From contig NZ_QQTO01000037.1 in the NCBI RefSeq assembly GCF_003351345.1, positions 433,501-497,500 on the forward strand: a DNA stretch of 64,000 bases. Reading direction: 5' to 3'. Origin of the DNA: Allobosea caraganae (GTDB lineage: Bacteria; Pseudomonadota; Alphaproteobacteria; Rhizobiales; Beijerinckiaceae). Under the pieces are notes generated by a model, which made no database searches, was not told the origin of the DNA, and saw nothing but the letters and a program-made list of their open reading frames with translations. A program made the position numbers and the translations under genes. Shown here piece after piece: positions 24,801 to 31,839 of this stretch (within the stretch, counting starts at the first letter, position 1; the number at the start of each line of letters is the position of its first letter).

Positions 24801-26349
24801 TCAGGGTCGCCTTGTTGTCCACCAGACCGGCGACATTGATCGCGGAGGTGGTCAGAAGCGTCTTGTAGCCGCCATTGGCGAGAATGCCGCTGCTGCCGCC
24901 GCCGCTGCTGGCGGAAATGTCGTCATACTCGTCCGGGTCCGCCACGGCGACGACGCCCTGGCCCTTGGTGAACTGGGCGCGGTTTTGATTGTAGGCCGTA
25001 TCGATCCAGGCGTTCTTGTCGTGGAAGGTCCAGCCGTAGAACTCCTGCGGGCCACCGGCAGTGGTACCGCCGCTCATGCTGCCCTTCGGCGTGGTGCCGT
25101 TGTTGATCGTCCAGCCGTCCGGCGCGGTCGCGGTCCAGTCGGTCGTATCGGCGTCTTTCTTTTCCGTCGCGCTCACATAGCCTTGAAGATCGTCGGCCAG
25201 CTCCTCGAAATTCTCGCTGAACAGCCGCACGGCTTCCGCGCCGCCGACAGCGAAATCGACGAAGGCGCCGGCATCGACGTTGACGTAGTATTCGGTGGCG
25301 ATGGCGAGCGGCGCCGAGAGATGCACGGTGACCACGCCGGCCGAGATGCTGACCTGGTCGGAGCCGACATCGATCGTCTCGATCACGGCGCCGTCGCTGG
25401 CGCGGTGGATCGTGATCGCGCCTTCGCCCTTCTGCACGCGCTCGCTCAGGATGAGCGTCAGCGGCGCGTCGACCGGCACGTTCTGGAGGTCGTCGCCCCG
25501 GGCCTCAAGCAGATAGGGCGCGCGGGTGTCGGTCGCGTCCTCGTCGAGCAGGGACGGGCCCTGCACGCCGGTCGCGTCGATGTCGAGGAAGTCGAGGATC
25601 GTGGCCGCGACGGAGGTCTGCGGCGCGGCGCCGTTGGACGAGATCTCGACGTTGGAGGCGATGAAGATCTGGCGCTCGCCCGCCGACTGGCCGCCATGGC
25701 CGAACCCGGCCGCGTCGCGGCCGTGGTCGGTGGAGACGATGACCATCCATTCTTCGTCGGGATTGGCGGCCTGGCGCTCGGCCACCGCGATCATGATGTC
25801 GTTGACCTGGTCGGCCGCGGTCCGGAGCTCCCGGTCGTAGGCGTCGCCGAAGCCGACCGAGTGGCCGACGCCGTCGGGATCGTCGAGATGAAGGAAGGTG
25901 AGGACCGGCGCCTCGTTCTTGATCAGGGCGACGCCCTGCTGGATGACGGCCGCGTCGGAAATGCCGTGCGCCTCGTAGTCGACGATGGACGTGCCGTCTC
26001 TCAGGCCCGTTTCATCACCGAAATGGCCGGTGTTGATGTCGCCCCAATGGACGATCGAGGCGATCTTCGCATCGGGAACGGCGCCGTCGATGCGCTCGAA
26101 CAGGCTCTGCACCGCCGGGTTGACCGGAGAGTTCGAGTTGCCGGTGATGCCGTGCTCGTTCGCCCAGACGCCGGTCAGGAGCGTCGACCAGCCGGGGCCG
26201 CTGACAGTCGGCTGCTGGGTCGCGGTGCCGCTGACGCCGCCGGCATAGCCCTCGACATGGTCGAGGTTGGTAAGGCCGTTCGCGCCGAGCTGCAGGAGTT
26301 CGCTGTATTGGGTGCCATCGAGGCCCACAAAAACTACGTGCTTGGTCAT
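21862..26349 (-). CDS. Secreted phosphodiesterase/phosphatase-superfamily protein with RTX repeats
   Basis: A 1495-residue exoprotein. Residues 1-280 form an alkaline-phosphatase-superfamily domain of the nucleotide pyrophosphatase/phosphodiesterase type: GLDGT at the first metal site, the nucleophile region GPGWSTLLTG, LHLDDPDGVGHS and STDHGRDAAGFGHGG. Then follow Big_5/SwmB-type Ig modules (each with a stretch like ITIHRASDGAVIETIDVGSD) interleaved with two copies of a beta-sandwich module that ends in GNNWWWAIDN. The last 400 residues are calcium-binding GGxGxD RTX repeats and a C-terminal tail ending LQADDLRFV. There is no N-terminal signal peptide, so type I secretion is expected, but no T1SS genes are in the window. 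The start follows a LysR gene on the same strand. Confidence 0.88.
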   Translation of the reverse strand: MTKHVVFVGLDGTQYSELLQLGANGLTNLDHVEGYAGGVSGTATQQPTVSGPGWSTLLTGVWANEHGITGNSNSPVNPAVQSLFERIDGAVPDAKIASIVHWGDINTGHFGDETGLRDGTSIVDYEAHGISDAAVIQQGVALIKNEAPVLTFLHLDDPDGVGHSVGFGDAYDRELRTAADQVNDIMIAVAERQAANPDEEWMVIVSTDHGRDAAGFGHGGQSAGERQIFIASNVEISSNGAAPQTSVAATILDFLDIDATGVQGPSLLDEDATDTRAPYLLEARGDDLQNVPVDAPLTLILSERVQKGEGAITIHRASDGAVIETIDVGSDQVSISAGVVTVHLSAPLAIATEYYVNVDAGAFVDFAVGGAEAVRLFSENFEELADDLQGYVSATEKKDADTTDWTATAPDGWTINNGTTPKGSMSGGTTAGGPQEFYGWTFHDKNAWIDTAYNQNRAQFTKGQGVVAVADPDEYDDISASSGGGSSGILANGGYKTLLTTSAINVAGLVDNKATLTFDSSWRQETYQEARVVVTFDNGQTVELMHWNSGRAGAGGVFKADATNETVTLTINIPEGATTATIGFDMVNAGNNWWWAIDNIAVDALRPSGSDGNAFAGIDDATTWNFTTSSDTPLPQIVSVTPADDAGNVAPDAPLVITFDEAVRAGEGSIVIHRADGSVAETIDVGSERVSIAGAVVTVHPGAELAYSAGYYVSIAAGAFVDFDSAQGNAFAGIDDAAAWNFTTEADKDAPEVAGLAPADDAGTVAPGAPLVVTFDEAVRKGAGAIVLHRADGSIVETIDVASDAVSIDGKTVTVQPGANLAQGDYYVTVTAGAFEDLALTTEKTLFSENFEELTPLLHSYSSPTETVDADPTDWTATLPEGWTHVNGTPAGGPQEFFGWTFHDKEAWTATAGDQGRSEFTKGHGVVAVADGDEYDDGRGIGPNLYKTLLRTSDFGVAGLQDNKATLSFDSSWLPEAPQEVRLVVTFDNGATAELLHWNSTSGSPFYKGPATNETVTLTIDIPQGATKANIAFDMMQSGNNWWWALDNILVKGTTPEPHGNAFAGITDPAAWNFAVEDQGPVGTDGDDVLTGTVGADEILAGLGDDAVSAGAGNDSVDGGEGDDTLAGEDGDDVLKGGVGDDALIGGAGDDILIGGANDDALDGGDGNDTADYSSDTAGIVVDLASGEAEGDDIGADTLDNIETVIGGAGSDLVTGDDLANRLDGGAGNDTLKGGAGDDLILAGAGDDVIDGGAGFDTLDLSAATGPVSVDFIRGLVSGAGIGTESFSNVEKLLFGAGHDSVSGGNGDDAFDGGAGNDALKGGAGDDALWGGAGDDGLDGGSGDDAVNGGLGNDTIKAGSGNDLIEAGEGNDAIDAGSGNDIVLAGAGNDEVDGGSGDDRIEGGAGSDGLTGGSGHDAFVFAAGFGQDMIADFKTTGSSSDVLEFSVALFADLDAAMDAADQVGSDIVFTIDADTALTLKNVQLASLQADDLRFV

Positions 26350-26484
26350 GTGCGTCTTCCCCGATCGACCGCGCCAGAGAGAGGCGGATGGGGCGGGGTG
26401 TACCGGCCGGGACGCAGGCGGACCAATGCATATTGGCTATCGTGGCGATGGCCAGAAGAACCGCCTTTCGGCGATTCCGCAGCG

Positions 26485-27396
26485 TTATCGTCTTGCCCCG
26501 GTCACACTTCCCTCGGTCACGTTCGTGTCCAGCATCGCCCTGCCGACATCGAGCGCCGTCCGGATCAGCGGGATGCGCTGGTGTTCGGTCCTGACCGCGA
26601 GATAGCCCTTGGCGTAGAGGGCGAGCGAGGTCGACTCGATCGGGACGACGCGGATCCGCGAATCCGGCGGGCACTCCTTCTCGAACATCAGGCTGATGCC
26701 CAGCCCTTGCGCGACGGCCTCCCGGATCATTTCGCGCGTATGCAGCTCGACGATCCGCAGGGGCACGAGCTCGGCCTCGGCGAAGAGGCGCTTGACGGCC
26801 GCCAATGTCCGGGAGGTCGGCTCGCGCACCAGCAGCGTCTGCTCGACGATGTAGGAGAGCGGGGCCGGCTCCGGCACGGTCCAGGCGGCCGGCACGATCG
26901 CGACGAGGCGATCGACGTAGAGCGGCACATAGCTGTAGTCGCTCTGGATGATCGGTTCGCAGATGATGCCGAGATCGATCTGCGCATTCGTCAGCAAATC
27001 GGTCGTCTGCGACGCATTCGCGATGGTGACGCGGAAATGCAGCTGGGGAACGCGCGCCGTCAGCGCCGCGAGAAACGCGGCTGCGTAAGGCGGCGAATCC
27101 GTTCCGACCCGCAGCAGCCGGTCGCTGTCGGCGGCCGCAGCGCCCAGGATCGCATCGATCTCGTTGGCGGTGTCGAACAGCAGCTCGGCCTTATCGCGAA
27201 GGGCATGGCCCGCCGGCGTCAGCGACAAGGGCGGGCGCCGGCCCTCGAGAAGCTTGATCTTGTGGCGTTCTTCCAGCGCCTTGATCTGCTTGGACAGGGT
27301 CGGCTGCGAGATGTTGAGGCGCCGCGCCGCCTTCGAGACGCTGCGTTCGTTGGCGACGGCATAGAACGACCGCAGATGCAGCAGATTGACGTTCAT
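26485..27396 (-). CDS. LysR-family transcriptional regulator
   Basis: A 303-residue LysR regulator with the helix-turn-helix in residues 1-60 (LLHLRSFYAVANERSVSKAA, then LNISQPTLSKQIKALE) and an effector domain. It lies 135 bases upstream of the RTX phosphodiesterase gene in the same direction, so it probably regulates that gene and may be co-transcribed with it. LysR proteins beside alkaline-phosphatase-superfamily enzymes occur in phosphonate catabolism, but nothing in the sequence proves that link here. No clear inverted-repeat operator was found in front of the gene. Confidence 0.93.
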   Translation of the reverse strand: MNVNLLHLRSFYAVANERSVSKAARRLNISQPTLSKQIKALEERHKIKLLEGRRPPLSLTPAGHALRDKAELLFDTANEIDAILGAAAADSDRLLRVGTDSPPYAAAFLAALTARVPQLHFRVTIANASQTTDLLTNAQIDLGIICEPIIQSDYSYVPLYVDRLVAIVPAAWTVPEPAPLSYIVEQTLLVREPTSRTLAAVKRLFAEAELVPLRIVELHTREMIREAVAQGLGISLMFEKECPPDSRIRVVPIESTSLALYAKGYLAVRTEHQRIPLIRTALDVGRAMLDTNVTEGSVTGARR

Positions 27397-27892
27397 GTTG
27401 GCCTATGGCCCTGCAAATCCTGGCACAGTCTCTAGGCGTGGGGTGCGCTATGCGTTCATGCTGCGGGTATCAGGCCTGCGCTACCCGAATATGACATCCG
27501 GAGACCGCCGGGGCACGTCGCCATGGCCGGCGCGAGCGATGCCGGGGTCACGGCGCAGGGCACGCCGCGGATAAGACAGCCAAAATCTCTCTGGGCCGGG
27601 CCGAACGGCATCGCCTTGCAGATTGGAGCCAGGCTCGAGTTGATCGGCAGGCACGCGACGCGTCAGGCCCGGAAATTGGGGCGGGAATGCCCGGCTGCAA
27701 AAAGTCTGGAAAACGCCCCGCTCCGGTCGAAATGCGCCAAAAGCAGACGAAGCATTCGTGCCCGAAACCAGACATTCCTGCTCGCGCTCCTTTGAGGCTT
27801 CGGCGCGGCCAATGCTGCGCCCTATCTCCCGCTGGCGATCGTGGCCCTTACTCCCGGGGCCGCGAGCAACGTCATCGGCGGTCGAAATCGGC
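27397..27892. other. Gene-free region between two LysR genes
   Basis: About 500 bases separate the two same-strand LysR genes. The open frames here are short, lack ribosome sites and show no recognisable domain. The segment 27790-27890 encodes a short stretch in the plus frame (APYLPLAIVALTPGAASNV) that could be decayed coding sequence, but this is weak. No tRNA, IS or array was seen. Confidence 0.4.
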
Positions 27893-28819
27893 TCAGTCGG
27901 CTTTCTCCGCCGAGGACGATAAATGGTCGACCAGCAATTTCGCGGCGACTGGCAGCGTGGAGAAATCTCGCGCCACGATGTCGATGCGTCGATCGGCCCA
28001 GGGATCGGTTAGCGGGACCGACACCAACTCTCCGGCGCCATGGATCAGCTCAAAAGCGCGCTGTGGCATGACGCCGATGCCCAGGCCGATCTGGATCATA
28101 CGGCACATGGCATCCAACCCCGTGACGCGGACACGCAGGGTAATGGTCCCGGAGGATCGCTGCGCGGCACGTTGCGTTACGATCGATATCGCGCTGTTGG
28201 CGTGCAGGGCGACGTGTTCGAAAGGCAGCGTCGCTTCGAACGGGACGGATCGTTCTCCCGCCAGAACATGTCGCGAGGGTACGACCAGGACGAGGCGATC
28301 CTTGCGGTATTGCCGGATCTGCAGGTCGCTGGACGGGGTCGGTACGCTGCATATGCCGAGATCGGCGGTTCCGTCGCGGATCGCCCGCATGATATCCGCG
28401 CTCAGATGCTCCGCCAGATCGATCTTGATCTGATCATTGCCGCCGATGAAGGAGCGCAAGTCAGCGGGCAAGAATTGGACGATGGCCGCGATGCTCGCAT
28501 GGACGCGCACATGGCCCTTGACGCCCCCGACATATTCTCCGAGCTCGTTTTGCGCCTTGTCGAGAATCTGGAAGATCGAACGGGCGTGATGCAGGAGACT
28601 CTCTCCCGCCTGCGTCAGGTCGACGCCGCGCGTATGGCGAAACAGCAATGGCGTCTGCACCGCCGCCTCAAGGTCGATAAGCCGTTTGCTCAACGCCGAC
28701 GGCGCGATGTTCTCGCGTTCGGCCGCCTTGCCGATGGAGCCCAGCTCGCACACCGCCTCGAACAGCAGAAGCGAGGTGAGATCGATGCGGCGCGCGAGAT
28801 TGCGAAGGCTGCCTTCCAT
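27893..28819 (-). CDS. LysR-family transcriptional regulator
   Basis: A 308-residue LysR protein. Helix-turn-helix residues are in LTSLLLFEAVCELGSIGKAA and IAPSALSKRLIDLEAAVQTP, followed by the usual linker and ligand-binding lobes. It lies downstream of the taurine-type ABC permease genes on the same strand, separated by a 193-base repeat-rich gap. It is the nearest candidate regulator for the ABC/oxidoreductase/BKACE cluster at 29-35.6 kb. The palindromic repeat copy B begins only 9 bases upstream of its start codon and so makes up its mRNA leader. Confidence 0.92.
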   Translation of the reverse strand: MEGSLRNLARRIDLTSLLLFEAVCELGSIGKAAERENIAPSALSKRLIDLEAAVQTPLLFRHTRGVDLTQAGESLLHHARSIFQILDKAQNELGEYVGGVKGHVRVHASIAAIVQFLPADLRSFIGGNDQIKIDLAEHLSADIMRAIRDGTADLGICSVPTPSSDLQIRQYRKDRLVLVVPSRHVLAGERSVPFEATLPFEHVALHANSAISIVTQRAAQRSSGTITLRVRVTGLDAMCRMIQIGLGIGVMPQRAFELIHGAGELVSVPLTDPWADRRIDIVARDFSTLPVAAKLLVDHLSSSAEKAD

Positions 28820-28828
28820 TCGCTCAGT

Positions 28829-28882
28829 CTAGAGCATGATGCCGAAAAGTGGGAACCGGTTTTCGGACGACATCATGCTCTA
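28829..28882. repeat. Palindromic intergenic repeat, copy B
   Basis: AGAGCATGATG at one end pairs with CATCATGCTCT at the other, around the shared core CCGAAAAGTGGGAACCGG. The core is related to copies A (12189) and C (51409) but the outer arms differ, as for a subfamily. It lies just upstream of the LysR start at 28819. Confidence 0.8.
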
Positions 28883-28907
28883 ACTTATTGATGGGAGGCG
28901 GATTCAG

Positions 28908-28944
28908 ACTTCAGATGGCATCGCTTTGCGATTCCATCTGAAGT
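28908..28944. repeat. Long hairpin downstream of the ABC permease operon
   Basis: Arms 28908-28924 and 28928-28944 form a 17-bp stem with one mismatch and a TTT loop (ACTTCAGATGG against CCATCTGAAGT, then ATCGC against GCGAT). It lies between the last permease gene and copy B, so it may terminate the transport operon or be part of a composite repeat. Confidence 0.75.
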
Positions 28945-29011
28945 CATCCGACTCAAGGCATTGCGGCACGCGATAAAGGCGTTTCGGCAGCCCTCCGTCG
29001 AAATGACACCG

Positions 29012-29824
29012 TCAGACGCGCCATCGCAAGGCCGAGTTCTCGGTCCGCGTCAGCAACTCGGTGAAGAGGACGCTGAAGGCGACGAGCACGAGAACGCCGG
29101 CGAAGACACCTGTCGTGTTGAACTTTCCGGCGGATGATTGAATGAGATAGCCAATGCCCGTGTTGCCCGCGATCAGCTCCGCCAGGATCGCTGCCGTGAA
29201 GGCATAGCGCACGGCGATGCGCAGGCCGCTGAAGATCCAGGGCAGGCTGCCGGGAATGAGGATCTTGGTCACGATCTCGCTGGGCGTCGCCCCGAAGATC
29301 TCGGCCGTCTCCTTGAGATCGCGATCCGAATCCTTGACGCCGTCCAACGTGCTGTAAAGCAGGAGGAAGAACACGGTGATGGCGACGATCAGCACCTTGG
29401 GCAGAAGTCCGGCACCGAAGAGGATCACGAAGAGCGGCGCGAGCGCGATCTTCGGCAAGGCATAGAGCGCGCTGATAAAGGGTGCCACGACCGCGTTGAC
29501 GCGCGGCATCAGCCCCAGCACCATTCCCGCCAGCACGCCGCAGGCGGCGCCCAGCAGGTAGCCGGTGCCGGCGGCCAGCAGCGTTGCGCCGACGTGCCGC
29601 CAGAGCAACCCGCTGACGGTCCAGTTCCAGAGCAGCGCCAGAACCGCGCCGGGCGAGCTCAGGAAGAAGGGCGAGGCCAGCGCGCCCGATGCCAGTTCCC
29701 AGGCCAGGAAACAGGCGGCGATGACGGCGCTGCGGCCGAGCATCAGCGCCCAGCGATGCGTCTGGAAGAATGCGAGGGCGCGCTGGCTCGGCGTTGAGGT
29801 GGCGGACGTCATCGGGGCATCCAT
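29012..29824 (-). CDS. Taurine/nitrate/sulfonate-type ABC transporter permease
   Basis: A 270-residue inner-membrane permease of the SsuC/TauC/NrtB type with six hydrophobic helices. The ATPase-contact EAA loop region reads ETAEIFGATPSEIVTKILIP, then GSLPWIFSGLRIAV. It follows a second, different permease after 3 bases, so the channel is probably a heterodimer. The receptor is upstream at 30.6 kb and the matching ATPase is on the other strand at 34.8 kb. Ligand unknown. Confidence 0.92.
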   Translation of the reverse strand: MDAPMTSATSTPSQRALAFFQTHRWALMLGRSAVIAACFLAWELASGALASPFFLSSPGAVLALLWNWTVSGLLWRHVGATLLAAGTGYLLGAACGVLAGMVLGLMPRVNAVVAPFISALYALPKIALAPLFVILFGAGLLPKVLIVAITVFFLLLYSTLDGVKDSDRDLKETAEIFGATPSEIVTKILIPGSLPWIFSGLRIAVRYAFTAAILAELIAGNTGIGYLIQSSAGKFNTTGVFAGVLVLVAFSVLFTELLTRTENSALRWRV

Positions 29825-29827
29825 CGA

Positions 29828-30583
29828 TCAGCGCTCCGCCTGCCGCCAGCGCAAGACATGGGCCTCGACCTGCGAAGCGGCGCTTGCAACCGCAACGCCG
29901 AGGATCATGAGCACGATAAGAACAGCGTAGAGGCCCGTCATATCGATTTGCGCCGCCGCGTCCGTCAGCAGGGAGCCCATGCCGCTGCGCGCGGCCATCA
30001 TTTCCCCGACGACGGCGGCGATCAGCGCATAGGGAAGCGCGACCTTGAGGCCCGCGAAAATCCAGGCCATCGATGCAGGCGCGACAAGCTTGAGGAACAT
30101 CTCGCTACGTGAGGCGCCCATCAGCAGCAAGGTCGTCTGTTGATCGCCATCGACGGCCTGCACGCCTGCGAATGTGTTGAAGAAGAGCAGGAAGAAACTG
30201 ACACCCGCGACCAGGAAGATTTTCGGCGCCATGTCCAGGCCGAACCAGAGAATGAGCAACGGCGCCAGGGTCACCAGGGGCACGCTATAGAGCGCGACGA
30301 TCAACGGGCGCAGCAGCAGTGCCGTCAGGGGCATCCGTCCGAGGATCAACCCGGCAAGGACACCGGCGGGAACGCCGATGGCCAAGCCCAGGATCATTTC
30401 AGCCAAGGTGACGGCGACATGGCCCCAGAGTTCGCCGCTGGCCAGATCCGCCAGCCGTGTCGCGACGAGACCGGGCGAACTGATCCATCCGGTCGCCGTC
30501 CGGTCTCCCCCCAATTGCCAGACAGCGACCAGCACCGCGAGCAGAAGCCCCCGCCAGACGAACAAGCTCATATTGCTACGCAT
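29828..30583 (-). CDS. Taurine/nitrate/sulfonate-type ABC transporter permease
   Basis: A 251-residue permease of the same family as its downstream neighbour, but clearly diverged. It has six helices and an EAA-like loop LLMGASRSEMFLKLVAPASM followed by AWIFAGLKVALPYA. It lies 24 bases after the receptor gene and 3 bases before the second permease. Two distinct permeases in one operon indicate a heterodimeric channel rather than the homodimer of SsuC or TauC. Confidence 0.92.
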   Translation of the reverse strand: MRSNMSLFVWRGLLLAVLVAVWQLGGDRTATGWISSPGLVATRLADLASGELWGHVAVTLAEMILGLAIGVPAGVLAGLILGRMPLTALLLRPLIVALYSVPLVTLAPLLILWFGLDMAPKIFLVAGVSFFLLFFNTFAGVQAVDGDQQTTLLLMGASRSEMFLKLVAPASMAWIFAGLKVALPYALIAAVVGEMMAARSGMGSLLTDAAAQIDMTGLYAVLIVLMILGVAVASAASQVEAHVLRWRQAER

Positions 30584-30607
30584 CGGCTTGCCTCAGTGGT
30601 CGCACCC

Positions 30608-31636
30608 TTATTGCCGCGCGGCCTTGGCTTGCTCCACCGGTTCATTCAGCACCACATTGCCGTAGTTCAATTTGATCTTGTCGGTGCGGCTCAGGTTCAG
30701 CCAGTCGATCTCGCGCTCGACCTGCTCCTTGGTGATGCGCAGATCGGCGGGGATGCCGACCAGGTTCATCTCCGCGACCTTGTCGTAGAGCGTATCGTCG
30801 ATATCCTTGAAATAGGAGCGCACCAGCCGCTTGGTCTCAGCCGGCTTGGCCTGCGCGAAGGCGCTGGCCTTGGCCAAGGCGCGCATCACGCCGCGGATCG
30901 CGTCGGGCTTCTTCGCCCAGATATCCTTGGTGGTCGCCATCACGATGTAGGGCAGATCGCGGATTTCCGGCACCTCCCCGGCGAAGGGGTTGATCATGAT
31001 GCTGCCCAGGCCCTTGGCGACGACGATGTCGGGGGCGGGAGACGGATAGACGAAGCCGTCGGTGAGGTTCTTCTCCAATGCCGCCACCTGGGACGCGCCG
31101 TTGCCGAAGGGCTGGATCGAGACGGTCTTGTCCGGGTCCATGCCTCTGGCGAGGAACAGGCTGCGAAGCAAGGCATCGCTCGACCCTCCGGGCGAGGTGA
31201 TGCCCAGGCGCAGTCCGGCGAGCCGCTTGACCTTCTCGTCGATCGGCATGCCCGCCTCGATGCCGCTCTTCTTGATGGCGCCGTTGGAGAGAACCAGCGG
31301 CATCGCAAAGACCTGATAGACCGAGGCGATGGCGACGAGGGCTCCGCCCTGCTGCTGGCTGTCGATCACATGGGCCAGCGCGATCGGCGCGACCTCGGCA
31401 CTTCCACCCATCACCGCCGCGGCGGCGACATTGCCGCCATTCACCTTGACCCAGTCGATATCAATGCCTTCTTCCGCGAAGAAGCCGGCGGCCTGGGCGA
31501 TGTAGAGCGGATAATAATGAAAGCCGTCGCCGAGGACGGGCATCGTGACCTTGTATTTCTTGGGTGGGTCGTTCGCGAACACTGCGCTAGCGCTGAACGC
31601 AAGAGCAAGAGCGATCACGGAGAGAAATCTGCGCAT
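30608..31636 (-). CDS. ABC transporter substrate-binding protein (NMT1/SsuA type)
   Basis: A 342-residue type-II periplasmic receptor. The signal peptide MRRFLSVIALALAFSASAVF ends at AND; the mature protein shows KVTMPVLGDGFHYYPLYIAQ, then AAGFFAEEGIDIDWVKV, the classic NMT1/SsuA start. A start at 31636 is chosen because GGAGGAG precedes it; the frame is open to 31729 but without signal-like sequence. It heads the minus-strand transport operon and is divergent from a FAD oxidoreductase gene. The ligand is probably the substrate of the oxidoreductase/BKACE pathway on the other strand. Confidence 0.92.
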   Translation of the reverse strand: MRRFLSVIALALAFSASAVFANDPPKKYKVTMPVLGDGFHYYPLYIAQAAGFFAEEGIDIDWVKVNGGNVAAAAVMGGSAEVAPIALAHVIDSQQQGGALVAIASVYQVFAMPLVLSNGAIKKSGIEAGMPIDEKVKRLAGLRLGITSPGGSSDALLRSLFLARGMDPDKTVSIQPFGNGASQVAALEKNLTDGFVYPSPAPDIVVAKGLGSIMINPFAGEVPEIRDLPYIVMATTKDIWAKKPDAIRGVMRALAKASAFAQAKPAETKRLVRSYFKDIDDTLYDKVAEMNLVGIPADLRITKEQVEREIDWLNLSRTDKIKLNYGNVVLNEPVEQAKAARQ

Positions 31637-31839
31637 CGTCGTCTCCTCCAAAGGACGGCATGGATGAAACTCGTAGGGCTCTCGATGATGGTCGTGAGAG
31701 CCAGTGCATCCATTTTGCTGGCCGAACACTAGGAATCGCGCGCTCTCGCCGTCAACGGCGCGGCCCCCCGCGTTTCGAGGAGGCCCCCTGTCCGTGAAAC
31801 GTCTACCGGCGCGGCCAGCCGTCCGAATATCTCACGGTC

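Noticed and set aside
21829..27435. 1868-codon plus-strand open frame
   Set aside because: It is antisense to the RTX and LysR genes, has no ribosome site at its start, and reads as low-complexity Val/Ala/Asp-rich sequence produced by the RTX repeats.
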